Positions 45,813 to 58,934 of a stretch of 64,000 bases of DNA are shown piece after piece (the stretch's first letter is position 1; each line of letters opens with the position of its first letter). Both the position numbers and the translations under genes were made by a program. The stretch is from Antedon mediterranea. Taxonomy: Eukaryota; Echinodermata; Crinoidea; Comatulida; Antedonidae. Location of the stretch: the NCBI RefSeq assembly GCF_964355755.1, contig NC_092671.1:13932501-13996500 (forward strand), given 5' to 3'. The notes under the pieces are model-generated. The model made no database searches, was not told where the DNA came from, and saw nothing but the letters and a program-made list of their open reading frames with translations.

Positions 45813-48388
45813 CTGAAAAGATAGAATTATGATTAGTAAAACTGACATTTGTCTTGTTTAAAACTGCACATAAGATGAGTTGGTCCTGCTTTGCTTGTTT
45901 GTCAGACCATAGTGAGAACATCTTATTTGAATACATGAATGTTTAAAGATCTTGTTATGCAGTGGGTACAGCTTTACTTGAAGATGAGTTTAATCTTGAA
46001 ATTGTCTGGTCATGAGATGGCTACATCTTTACTTGAAGATGAGTTGAGACTTGAAATTGTCTTGTCGTGAGATGGGTGCCACTTTACTTGAAGATGAGTT
46101 GAAACTTGAAATTATCTCGTCATGAGATGGGTACATCTTTACTTGAAGATTAGTTAAATCTTGAAATTGTCTTGTTATGAGATGGGTACATCTTTACTTG
46201 AATTTGAAGATGAGATGAATCTTGAAATTGTCTTGTTATGAGATGGGTACATCTTTACTTGAATTTGAAGATGAGATGAATCTTGAAATTATCTTGTCAA
46301 GAGATGGGTACATCTGTACTTAAAAAAGAGTTGAAACTTGAAATTATCTTGTCATGAGATGGGTACATCTTTACTTGAAGATGAGTTGAGACTTGAAATT
46401 GTCTTGTTATGAGATGGGTACATCTTTACTTGAAGATGAGTTGAGACTTGAAATTGTCTTGTCATGAGATGGGTACATCTTTACTTGAAGATGAGTTGAG
46501 ACTTGAAATTGTCTGGTCATGAGATGGGTACATCTTTACTTGAAGATGAGTTGAGACTTGAAATTGTCTTATTATGAAATGGCTACATCTTTACTTGAAG
46601 ATGAGTTGAAACTTGAAATTGTCTTGTCATGAGATAGGTGCCGCTTTACTTGAAGATGAGTTGAGACTTGAAATTGTCTTGTCGTGAGATGGGTACATCT
46701 TTACTTGAAGATGAGTTGAGATTTGAAATTGTCTTATTATGAAATGGCTACATCTTTTCTTGAAGATGAGTTGAGACTTGAAATTGTCTTGTCATGAGAT
46801 GGGTACCTCTTTACTTGAAGATGAGTTGAGACTTGAAATTGTCTTGTCGTGAGATGGGTACATCTTTACTTGAAGATGAGTTGAGACTTGAAATTGTCTT
46901 GTTATGAGATGGCTACATCTTTACTTGAAGATGAGTTGAGTCTTGAAATTGTCTTGTCATGAGATGGGTACATCTTTACTTGAATTTGAAGATGAGTTGA
47001 AACTTGAAAATATCTTGTCATGAGATGGGTACATCTTTACTTGAAGATGAGTTGAGACTTGAAATTGTCTTGTTATGAGATGGGTACATCTTTACTTTAA
47101 GAAGAGTTTAATCTTTAAATTGTCTTGTCGTGAGATGGCTACATCTTTACTTGAAGATGAGTTGAAACTTGAAATTGCCTTGTTATGAGATATGTACATC
47201 TGTACTTGAAGATGAGTTGAAACTTAAAATTGTCTTTTTGTTAGATGGGTACATCTTTACTTGAAGATGAGTTGAAACTTAACATTGTCTTGTCATAAAG
47301 ATGAGTTCAGACTTGAAATTGTCTTGTCATGAGATGGGTACATCTTTACTTGAAGACGAGTTGAGATTAGAAATTGAATTGTTATGAGACGGGTACATCT
47401 TCACTTGAAGATGAGTTGAGACTTGAAATTGTCTTGTTATGAGATGGGTACATCTTTACTTGAAGACGAGTTGAGACTTGAAATTGAATTGTTATTAGAC
47501 GGGTACATCTTTACTTGAAGACGAGTTGAGATTTGAAATTGAATTGTTATGAGACGGGTACATCTTTACTTGAAGATGAGTTGATACTTGAAATTGTCTT
47601 GTTATGAGATGGGTACACCTTCACTTGAAGATTTAATCTTGAAATTGTCTGGTCGTGAGATTTACTTGAAAATGAGTTGAGACTTTAAATTGTCTTGTCA
47701 TGAGATGGGTACATCTTTACTTAAAGAAGAGTTAAAACTTGAAATTGTCTTGTTATGAGATGGGTAAATCTTTACATGAAGAAGAGTTGAAACTTGAAAT
47801 TATCTTGTCATGAGATGGGTACATCTTTACTTGAAGACGAGTTGAGACTTGAAATTTTCTTATGAGATGGGTACACCTTCACTTGAAGAAGATTTAATCT
47901 TGAAATTGTCTTGTCGTGAGATGGCTACATCTTTACTTGAAAATGAGTTGAGACTTTAAATTGTCTTGTCATGAGATGGGTACATCTTTACTTGAATACG
48001 AGTTGAGACTTGAAATTTTCTTATGAGATGGGTACACCTTCACTTGAAGAAGATTTAATCTTGAAATTGTCTTGTCGTGAGATGGCTACATCTTTACTTG
48101 AAGATGAGTTGAGACTTGAAATTGTCTTGTCAAGAGATGAGTGCATCTTTACTTGAAGATGTGTTGAATCTTAAAATTGTCTTATGAGATGGGACATCTG
48201 TATTGAAGATGAGTTGAATCTTGAAATTGTCTTGTCATGAGATGGGTACCTATTTACTTGAAGATGAGTTGAAACTTGAAATTGTCTTATGAGATGGGTA
48301 CATCTGTACTTGAAGATGAGTTTAGACTTAAAATTGTCTTGTCATGAGATGGGTCCCTCTTTACTTGAAGATGAGTTGAAATATGGTG

Positions 48389-48530
48389 GCTATACATCAG
48401 ACTGTACTTCTTGGTACTTAACATCTGGAGTCCAAATCTCTTAAACCTGAAAAATTAAGGTGATATAATACATACCTGAAATGTCTTTTGTGTGGTAGGC
48501 ACACCTTTAGGCCTACTTGAAGATGAGTTG
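48389..48530 (-). repeat. Splice-like cassette 1 inside the 55-bp array
   Basis: A non-satellite segment. On the minus strand: acceptor-like TTAATTTTTCAG, then GTTTAAGAGATTTGGACTCC and about 85 nt ending at CTTCAA/GTAAAG. A second acceptor-like ACATTTCAG/GTATGT lies 29 nt upstream. Confidence 0.7.
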
Positions 48531-49829
48531 GAAATTGAAATTGTCTTGTAATGAGATGTGTACATCTACACTTGAGGATGAGTTGAATCTTAAAATTGTC
48601 TTGTATGAGATGGGTCCCTCTTTACTTGAAGATAAGTTGAAACTTGAAATTGCCTTCATGAGATGGGTACATCTGTACTTGAAGATAAGTTGAAACTTGA
48701 AAGTGCCTTTATGAGACGGGTACCTCTTTACTCGAAGATGAGTTGAAACTTGAAATTGTCGTCATAAGATGGGTACCTCTTTACTTGAAAATGAGTTGAA
48801 ACTTGAAATTGTCTTATGAGATGGGTACGTGCTTGAAGATGAGTTGAAACTTGAAATTGTCTTGTAATGAGATGTGTACATCTACACTTGAGGATGAGTT
48901 GAATCTTAAAATTGTCTTGTATGAGATGGGTCCCTCTTTACTTGAAGATAAGTTGAAACTTGAAATTGTCTTGTTATGAGATGGGTACATCTGTACTTGA
49001 AGATGAGTTGAAACTTGAAATTGTCTTGTTATGAGATGGGTACATCTTTACTTGAAGATGAGTTGAGACTTGAAATTGTCTTGTTATGAGATGGGTACAT
49101 CTTTACTTGAAGATGAGTTGAGACTTGAAATTGTCTTGTCATGAGATGGATACACCTGTACTTAAAGAATAGTTAAAACTTGAAATTGTCTCATTATGAG
49201 ACGTGTAAATCTTTACTTGAAGAAGAGTTGAAACTTGAAATTATCTTGTCATGAGATGGGTACATCTTTACTTGAAGAAGAGTTGAAACTTGAAATTATC
49301 TTGTCATGAGATGGGTACATCTTTACTTGAAGACGAGTTGAGACTTGAAATTTTCTTGTGAGATGGGTACACCTTCACTTGAAGAAGATTTAATCTTGAA
49401 ATTGTCTTGTCGTGAGATGGCTACATCTTTACTTGAAAATGAGTTGAGACTTTAAATTGTCTTTTCATGAGATGGGTACATCTTTACTTGAATACGACTT
49501 AAAACTTGAAAATGTCGTCATGAGATGGGTACCTCTTTACTTGAAGATGAGTTGAGACTTGAAATTGTCTTGTCAAGAGATGAGTGCATCTTTACTTGAA
49601 GATGTGTTGAATCTTAAAATTGTCTTATGAGATGGGACATCTGTATTGAAGATGAGTTGAATCTTGAAATTGTCTTGTCATGAGATGGGTACCTATTTAC
49701 TTGAAGATGAGTTGAAACTTGAAATTGTCTTATGAGATGGGTACATCTGTACTTGAAGATGAGTTTAGACTTTAAATTGTCTTGTCATGAGATGGGTCCC
49801 TCTTTACTTGAAGATGAGTTGAAATATGG

Positions 49830-49972
49830 TGGCTATACATCAGACTGTACTTCTTGGTACTTAACATCTGGAGTCCAAGTCTCTTAAACCTGAAAAATTA
49901 AGGTGATATAATACATACCTGAAATGTCTTTTGTGTGGTGGGCACACCTTTAGGCCTACTTGAAGATGAGTT
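49830..49972 (-). repeat. Splice-like cassette 2 inside the 55-bp array
   Basis: Second copy of the 48389 cassette, 1441 bp further on, nearly identical. The flanking satellite units are also duplicated, so this is a higher-order repeat. Confidence 0.7.
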
Positions 49973-51227
49973 GGAAATTGAAATTGTCTTGTAATGAGAT
50001 GTGTACATCTACACTTGAGGATGAGTTGAATCTTAAAATTGTCTTGTATGAGATGGGTCCCTCTTTACTTGAAGATAAGTTGAAACTTGAAATTGCCTTC
50101 ATGAGATGGGTACATCTGTACTTGAAGATAAGTTGAAACTTGAAAGTGCCTTTATGAGACGGGTACCTCTTTACTCGAAGATGAGTTGAAACTTGAAATT
50201 GTCGTCATAAGATGGGTACCTCTTTACTTGAAAATGAGTTGAAACTTGAAATTGTCTTATGAGATGGGTATGTACTTGAAGATGAGTTGAAACTTGAAAT
50301 TGCCTTGTTATAAGATGGGTACATCTGTACTTGAAGATGAGTTGAAACTTGAAATTGTCTTGTTATGAGATGGGTACATCTTTACTTAAAGATGAGATGA
50401 AACTTGAAATTGTCTTGTTATGAGATGAGTACATCTTTACTTGAAGATGAGTTGAAACTTGATATTGAATTGTTATGAGACGGGTACATCTTTACTTGAA
50501 GATGAGTTGAGACTTGAAATTGTCTTGTTATGAGATTGGTACATCTTTACTTGAAGATGAGTTGAGACTTGAAATTGTCTTGTCATGAGATGGACACATC
50601 TGTACTTAAAGAAGAGTTAAAATTTGAAATTGTCTCGTTATGAGATGTGTAAATCTTTACTTGAAGAAGAGTTGAAACTTGAAATTATCTTGTCATGAGA
50701 TGGGTACATCTTTACTTGAAGACGAGTTGAGACTTGAAATGTTCTTATGAGATGGGTACACCTTCACTTGAAGAAGATTTAATCTTGAAATTGTCTTGTC
50801 GTGAGATGGCTACATCTTTACTTGAAAATGAGTTGAGACTTTAAATTGTCTTGTCATGAGATGGGTACATCTTTACTTGAATACGACTTAAAACTTGAAA
50901 ATGTTGTCATGAGATGGGTACCTCTTTACTTGAAGATGAGTTGAGATTTGAAATTGTCTTGTCAAGAGATGAGTGCATCTTTACTTGAAGATGTGTTGAA
51001 TCTTAAAATTGTCTTATGAGATTCAGAGATGGGACATCTGTATTGAAGATGAGTTGAAACTTGAAATTGTCTTGTCATGAGATGGGTACCTATTTACTTG
51101 AAGATGAGTTGAAACTGGAAATTGTCTTATGAGATGGGTACATCTGTACTTGAAGATGAGTTTAGACTTAAAATTGTCTTGTCATGAGATGGGTCCCTCT
51201 TTACTTGAAGATGAGTTGAAATACGGT

Positions 51228-51363
51228 GGCTATACATCAGACTGTACTTCTTGGTTCTTAACATCTGGAGTCCAAATCTCTTAAACCTGAAAAATTAAGG
51301 TGATATAATACATACCTGAAATGTCTTTTGTGTGGTGAACACACCTTTAGGCCTACTTGAAGA
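51228..51363 (-). repeat. Splice-like cassette 3 inside the 55-bp array
   Basis: Third copy, 1398 bp after the second, with a few substitutions (GGTTCTTAACATC for GGTACTTAACATC). Confidence 0.7.
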
Positions 51364-54059
51364 TGAGTTGGAAATTGAAATTGTCTTGTAATGAGATGTG
51401 TACATCTACACTTGAGGATGAGTTGAATCTTAAAATTGTCTTGTCATGAGATGGGTCCCTCTTACTTGAAGATAAGTGGAAACTTGAAATTGCCTTCATG
51501 AGCTGGGTACATCTGTACTTGAAGATGAGTTAAAACTTGAAATTGTCTTGTTATGAGATGGGTGCATCTTTACTTGAAGATGAGTTGAATCTTGGAATTG
51601 TCGTGTTATGAGATGGGTACATCTGTACTTGAAGATTAGTTAAAATTTGAAGTTGCCTTCATGAGATGGGTACCTCTTTACTTGAAGATAAGTTGAGACT
51701 GTATATTGTCTGGTCATGTGATGGGCCCCTCCTTACTTGAAGATGAGTTGAGACTTGAAATTTTCTTGTCATCAGACGGGTCCCTCTTTACTTGAAGATG
51801 AGCTGAAACTTGAAATTGTCTTGTTATGAGATGGGTACATCTGTACTTAAAGATGAGTTGAAATTTGAAATTGTTGTCATGAGATGGGTGCTGCTTTACT
51901 TGAAGATGAGTTGAAACTTGAAATTATCTTGTCATGAGATGGGTACATCTGTACTTGAAGATGAGTTGAAACTTGAAATTGTCTTGTTATGAGATGGGTA
52001 TCTTTACTTGAAGATGAGTTGAAACTTGAAATTGTCTTATTATGAGATTGGTACACCTTCACTTTAAGAAGAGTTTAATCTTTAAATTGTCTTGTCGTGA
52101 GATGGCTACATCTTTACTTGAATACGACTTAAAACTTGAAAATGTCGTCATGAGATGGGTACCTCTTTACTTGAAGATGAGTTGAGACTTGAAATTGTCT
52201 TGTCAAGAGATGAGTGCATCTTTACTTGAAGATGAGTTGAAACTTAAAATTGTCTTGTCATGAGATGGGTACATCTGTACTTAAAGATGAGTTGAAATTT
52301 GAAATTGTCGTCATGAGATGGGTGCCGCTTTACTTGAAGATGAGTTGAAACTTTAAATTGTCTTGTTATGAGATGGGTACATCTTTACTTGAATTTGAAG
52401 ATGAGATGAATCTTGAAATTATCTTGTCATGAGATGGGTACATCTGTACTTAAAAAAGAGTTGAAACTTAAAATTATCTTGTCATGAGATGGGTACATCT
52501 TTACTTGAAGATGAGTTGAGACTTGAAATTGTCTTGCTATGAGATGGGTACATCTTTACTTGAAGATGAGTTGAAACTTGAAGATGAGTTGAGACTTGAA
52601 ATTGTCTTGTTATGAGATGGGTACATCTTTACTTAAAGATGAGTTGAGACTTGAAATTGTCTTGTCATGAGATGGGTCCTCTTTACTTGAAGATGAGTTG
52701 AAACTTGATAATGAGTTGAGACTTGAAGATGAGTTGAGACTTGAAATTGTCTTGTTATGAGATGGGAACAACTTTACTTGAAAATGAGTTGAGACTTGAA
52801 ATTGTCTTGTTATGAGATGGGTACATCTTTACTTGAAGATGAGTTGAGACTTGAAATTATCTCGTCATGAGATGGGTACATCTTTACTTGAAGATTAGTT
52901 AAATCTTGAAATTGTCTTGTTATGAGATGGGTACATCTTTACTTGAATTTGAAGATGAGATGAATCTTGAAATTATCTTGTGATGAGATGGGTGCATCTT
53001 TACTTAAAGATGAGTTGAGACTTGAAATTGTCTTGTTATGAGATGGGTACATCTTTACTTGAAGATGAGTTGAGACTTGAAATTGTCATGAGATGGGTAC
53101 ATCTTTACTTGAAGATGAGTTGAAACTTGAAATTGTCTTATTATGAAATGACTACATCTTTACTTGAAAATGAGTTGAGACTTTAAATTGTCTTGTCATG
53201 AGATGGGTACATCTTTACTTGAATACGACTTAAAACTTGAAAATGTCGACATGAATGATGAAGTACATCTGTACTTGAAGATGAGTTGAAACTTGAAATT
53301 GTTTTGTCATGAGATGGATACTGCTTTACTTGAAGATGAGTTGAAACTTGAAATTGTCTTACGAGATTGATATATCTTTACTTCAAGATGAGATGAATCT
53401 TGAAATTGTCATGTTATGAGAATGAGATGGGTACATCTGTACTTGAAGAAAAGTTAAAACTAGTGAAATTGTCTTGTTATGAGATGGGTATACATCTTTA
53501 CTTGAATTGAAGAGGAGTGAAAATATCTTGAGATAGGTACCTCTTTACTTGAGGATTAGTTGAAACTTGCAATTGTCTTGTTATGAGATGGGTACGTACT
53601 TGAAGATGAGTTGAAACTTGAAATTGCCTTCATGAGATGGGTACATCTTCACTTGAAGAAGATTTAATCTTGAAATTATCTCGTCATGAGATGGGTACAT
53701 CTTTACTTGAAGATTAGTTAAATCTTGAAATTGTGAGATGGGTACACCTTTACTTAAAGAAAAGTTTAATCTTGAAATTGTCTTGTTATGAGATGGGTAT
53801 ATCTTTACTTGAAGATGAGTTGAGACTTGAAATTGTCTTGTTATGAGATGGGTACAACTTTACTTGAAAATTAGTTGAGACTTGAAATGGTCTTGTTATG
53901 AGATGGGTATATCTTTACTTGAAGATGAGTTGAAACTTGAAATTGTCTTATTATGAGATGGGTACACCTTCACTTTAAGAAGAGTTTAATCTTTAAATTG
54001 TCTTGTCGTGAGATGGCTACATCTTTACTTGAAGATGAGTTGAAACTTGAAATTGCCTT

Positions 54060-57000
54060 GTTATGAGATATGTACATCTGTACTTGAAGATGAGTTGAAA
54101 CTTAAAATTGTCTTGTTGTTAGATGGGTCCCTCTTTACTTGAAGATAAGTTGAAACTTAAAATTGCCTTCATGAGATGGGTACATCTGTACTTGAAGATG
54201 AGTTGAAACTTGAAATTGTCTTGTTATGAGATGGGTACCTCTTTACTCGAAGATGAGTTGAAACTTGAAATTGCCTTCATGAGACGGGTACCTCTTTACT
54301 CGAAGATGAGTTGAAACTTGAAATTGTCGTCATAAGATGGGTACCTCTTTACTTGACAATGAGTTGAAACTTGAAATTGTCTTTTGAGATGGGTACGTAC
54401 TTGAAGATGAGTTGAAACTTGAAATTGTCTTTTGAGATGGGTACGTACTTGAAGATGAGTTGAAACTTGAAATTGTCTTTTAATGAGATGGGTACATCTG
54501 TACTTGAAGATGAGTTGAAACTTGAAATTGTCTTGTTATGAGATGGGTACATCTTTACTTAAAGATGAGATGAAACTTGAAATTGTCTTGTTATGAGATG
54601 GGTACATCTTTACTTGAAGATGAGTTGAAACTTGATATTGTCTTGTCATGAAAATGAGTTGAGACTTGAAATTGTCTTGTTATGAGATGGGTATATCTTT
54701 GCTTGAAGATAAGTTGAAACTTGAAATTGCCTTCATGAGATGGGTACATCTGTACTTGAAGATGAGTTGAAACTTGAAATTGTCTTGTTATGAGATGGGT
54801 ACCTCTTTACTTGAAGATGAGTTGAAACTTGAAATTGTCTTATTATGAGATGGCTACATCTTTACTTGAAGATGAGTTGAAACTTAAAATTGTCTTGTTG
54901 TTAGATGGGTACATCTTTACTTGAAGATGAGTTGAGACTTGAAATTGTCTTGTCAAGAGATGGGTGCATCTTTACTTGAAGATGAGTTGGAAATTGAAAT
55001 TGTCTTGTAATGAGATGTGTACATCTACACTGGAGGATGAGTTGAATTTTAACATTGTCTTGTCATGAGATGGGTATACATCTTTACTTAAATTATGGAT
55101 GAGTTGAAAATATCTTGAGATGGTACCTCTTTACTTGAAGATGAGTTGAAACTTGAAATTGTCTTGTCATGAGATGGGTACACCTTCACTTGAAGAAGAG
55201 TTTAATCTTGAAATTGTCTTGTCATGAGATGGGTTCCTCTTTACTTGAAGATGCGCTGAAACTTGAAATTGTCTTGTCATGAGATGGGTGCCGCTTTACT
55301 TGAAGATGAGCTGAAACTTGAAATTGTTTTGTTATGAGATCGGTACATCTATACTTAAAGATGAGTTGAAACTTGAAATTGCCTTCATGAAGATGATTGC
55401 ATCTTTACTTGAAGATGAGATGAATCTTGAAATTATCTTGTCATGAGATGGGTACCTATTTACTTGAAGATGAGTTGAATCTTGGAATTTTCTCGTTATG
55501 AGATGGGTACATCTGTACTTGAAGATGAGTTGAAATTTGAAATTGTCATCATGAGATGGGTGCCTCTTTACTTGAAGATGAGTTGAGACTTTACATTGTC
55601 TGTCATGTGATGGGTCCCTCTTTACTTGAAGATGAGTTGAAACTTGAAATTGTCTGGTTATGAGATTGGTCCCTCTTTACTTGAAGATGAGCTTAAACTT
55701 GAAATTGTCTAGTCATGAGATGGATACATCTTTACTTGAGGATGAGTTGAAACTTGAAATTGTCTTGTCATGAGATGGGTGCCGCTTTACTTGAAGATGA
55801 GTTGAAACTTGAAATTTTCTTGTCAAGAGATGAGTGCATCTTTACCTGAAGATGAGTTTAATCTTGAAATTGTCTTGTCATGAGATGGGTACCTATTTAC
55901 TTGAAGATGAGTTGAGACTTTATATTGTCTGTCATGTGATGGGTCCCTCTTTACTTGAAGATGAGTTGAAACTTGACAATTTCTGGTCATGAGATTGGTC
56001 CCTCTTTACTTAAAGATGAGTTGAGACTTGAAATTGTCTAGTCATGAGATGGGTACATCTTTACTTGAAGATGAGCTGAAACTTGAAATTGTCTTGTCAT
56101 GAGATGGGTGCCGCTTTACTTGAAGATGAGTTGAAACTTGAAATTGCCTTCATGAGATGGGTACATCTGTACTTGAAGATGAGTTGAAACTTGACATTGT
56201 CTTGTCATGAAGATGAGTTAAAACTTGAAATTGTCTTGTTATGAGATGGGTACACCTTCACTTTAAGAAGAGTTTAATCTTTAAATTGTCTTGTCGTGAG
56301 ATGGCTACATCTTTACTTGAAGATGAGTTGAAACTTGAAATTGCCTTGTTATGAGATATGTACATCTGTACTTGAAGATGAGTTGAAACTTAAAATTGTC
56401 TTGTTGTTCGATGGGTACATCTTTACTTGAAGATGAGTTGAAACTTAACATTGTCTTGTCATAAAGATGAGTTGAGACTTGAAATTGTCTTGTCATGAGA
56501 TGGGTCCCTCTTTACTTGAAGATAAGTTTAAACTTAAAATTGCCATCATGAGATGGGTACATCTGTACTTGAAGATGAGTTGAAACTTGAAATTGTCTTG
56601 TTATGAGATGGGTACCTCTTTACTCGAAGATGAGTTGAAACTTGAAATTGCCTTCATGAGACGGGTACCTCTTTACTCGAAGATGAGTTGAAACTTGAAA
56701 TTGTCGTCATAAGATGGGTACCTCTTTACTTGAAAATGAGTTGAAACTTGAAATTGTCTTTTGAGATGGGTACGTACTTGAAGATGAGTTGAAACTTGAA
56801 ATTGTCTTTTGAGATGGGTACGTACTTGAAGATGAGTTGAAACTTGAAATTGTCTTTTAATGAGATGGGTACATCTGTACTTGAAGATGAGTTGAAACTT
56901 GAAATTGTCTTGTTATGAGATGGGTACATCTTTACTTAAAGATGAGATGAAACTTGAAATTGTCTTGTTATGAGATGGGTACATCTTTACTTGAAGATGA

Positions 57001-58730
57001 GTTGAAACTTGATATTGTCTTGTCATGAAAATGAGTTGAGACTTGAAATTGTCTTGTTATGAGATGGGTATATCTTTACTTGAAGATAAGTTGAAACTTG
57101 AAATTGCCTTCATGAGATGGGTACATCTGTACTTGAAGATGAGTTGAAACTTGAAATTGTCTTGTTATGAGATGGGTACCTCTTTACTTGAAGATGAGTT
57201 GAAACTTGAAATTGTCTTATTATGAGATGGGTACACCTTCACTTTAAGAAGAGTTTAATCTTTAAATTGTCTTGTCGTGAGATGGCTACATCTTTACTTG
57301 AAGATGAGTTGAAACTTGAAATTGCCTTGTTATGAGATATGTACATCTGTACTTGAAGATGAGTTGAAACTTAAAATTGTCTTGTTGTTAGATGGGTACA
57401 TCTTTACTTGAAGATGAGTTGAGACTTGAAATTGTCTTGTCAAGAGATGGGTGCATCTTTACTTGAAGATGAGTTGGAAATTGAAATTGTCTTGTAATGA
57501 GATGTGTACATCTACACTGGAGGATGATTTGAATTTTAACATTGTCTTGTCATGAGATGGGTATACATCTTTACTTAAATTATAGATGAGTTGAAAATAT
57601 CTTGAGATGGTACCTCTTTACTTGAAGATGAGTTGAAACTTGAAATTGTCTTGTCATGAGATGGGTACACCTTCACTTGAAGAAGAGTTTAATCTTGAAA
57701 TTGTCTTGTCATGAGATGGGTTCCTCTTTACTTGAAGATGCGCTGAAACTTGAAATTGTCTTGTCATGAGATGGGTGCCGCTTTACTTGAAGATGAGCTG
57801 AAACTTGAAATTGTTTTGTTATGAGATCGGTACATCTATACTTAAAGATGAGTTGAAACTTGAAATTGCCTTCATGAAGATGAGTGCATCTTTACTTGAA
57901 GATGAGATGAATCTTGAAATTATCTTGTCATGAGATGGGTACCTATTTACTTGAAGATGAGTTGAATCTTGGAATTTTCTCGTTATGAGATGGGTACATC
58001 TGTACTTGAAGATGAGTTGAAATTTGAAATTGTCATCATGAGATGGGTGCCTCTTTACTTGAAGATGAGTTGAGACTTTACATTGTCTGTCATGTGATGG
58101 GTCCCTCTTTACTTGAAGATGAGTTGAAACTTGAAATTGTCTGGTTATGAGATTGGTCCCTCTTTACTTGAAGATGAGCTTAAACTTGAAATTGTCTAGT
58201 CATGAGATGGATACATCTTTACTTGAGGATGAGTTGAAACTTGAAATTGTCTTGTCATGAGATGGGTGCCGCTTTACTTGAAGATGAGTTGAAACTTGAA
58301 ATTGTCTTGTCAAGAGATGAGTGCATCTTTACCTGAAGATGAGTTTAATCTTGAAATTGTCTTGTCATGAGATGGGTACCTATTTACTTGAAGATGAGTT
58401 GAGACTTTATATTGTCTGTCATGTGATGGGTCCCTCTTTACTTGAAGATGAGTTGAAACTTGAAAATGTCTGGTCATGAGATTGGTCCCTCTTTACTTAA
58501 AGATGAGTTGAGACTTGAAATTGTCTAGTCATGAGATGGGTACATCTTTACTTGAAGATGAGCTGAAACTTGAAATTGTCTTGTCATGAGATGGGTGCCG
58601 CTTTACTTGAAGATGAGTTGAAACTTGAAATTGCCTTCATGAGATGGGTACATCTGTACTTGAAGATGAGTTGAAACTTGGCATTGTCTTGTCATGAAGA
58701 TGAGTTAAAACTTGAAATTGTCTTGTTATG
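54060..58730. repeat. ~2.4-kb higher-order duplication within the 55-bp array
   Basis: The segment around 54120-56200 recurs at about 56500-58700 with an offset of ~2377 bp. It includes the run of shortened GAGATGGGTACGTACTTGAA units (54390 and 56767). A few substitutions separate the copies, so the duplication is recent relative to unit divergence. Confidence 0.85.
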
Positions 58731-58775
58731 AGATGTGTAAATCTTTACTTGAAGAGTTGAACCTTGAAATTGAAT

Positions 58776-58850
58776 CATGTTGCAAGAACATCTAGGTCTA
58801 GTTTTGATGCTAAATCCAAGACTCAGACCTGAAAAATAACTACTAGGAGA
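58776..58850 (-). other. Exon-like edge of the array
   Basis: Minus strand: GTAGTTATTTTTCAG acceptor, then GTCTGAGTCTTGGATTTAGC, running into the first satellite unit and a CTTCAA/GTAAAG donor-like site. It resembles the internal cassettes and may be their ancestor. Confidence 0.4.
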
Positions 58851-58934
58851 TTGCAATGAAAGCATTGTTTTTAATTAGAACCTTAAAGAGCATTACAACT
58901 GTCAACACTGCAAAAACAACTGTTCACAATTTAT

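Larger units (their letters stand above)
45955..58775. repeat. 12.8-kb array of a 55-bp minisatellite (~230 units)
   Basis: Consensus unit: ATGAGTTGAGACTTGAAATT, then GTCTTGTTATGAGATGGGTA, then CATCTTTACTTGAAG. Well-conserved stretches show an exact 55-bp spacing (for example 46381 to 46436). Variants include ATGAGTTGAAACTTG, truncated units lacking GTTAT, and TGTACTT for TTTACTT. Because 55 is not a multiple of 3, all frames rotate. The short minus-strand ORFs over it (SSFNSSSSK-like) are therefore repeat translations rather than genes. Higher-order duplications of ~1.4 kb and ~2.4 kb are embedded. Confidence 0.97.

Noticed and set aside
51877-56929. Several 60-67-codon minus-strand ORFs with SSFNSSSSK and QDNFKFQLIFKY repeats
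   Set aside because: These are translations of the 55-bp satellite; the unit rotates frames and hits TAA or TGA at the ATAA/ATGA step. Identical ORFs 2377 bp apart reflect the higher-order duplication.
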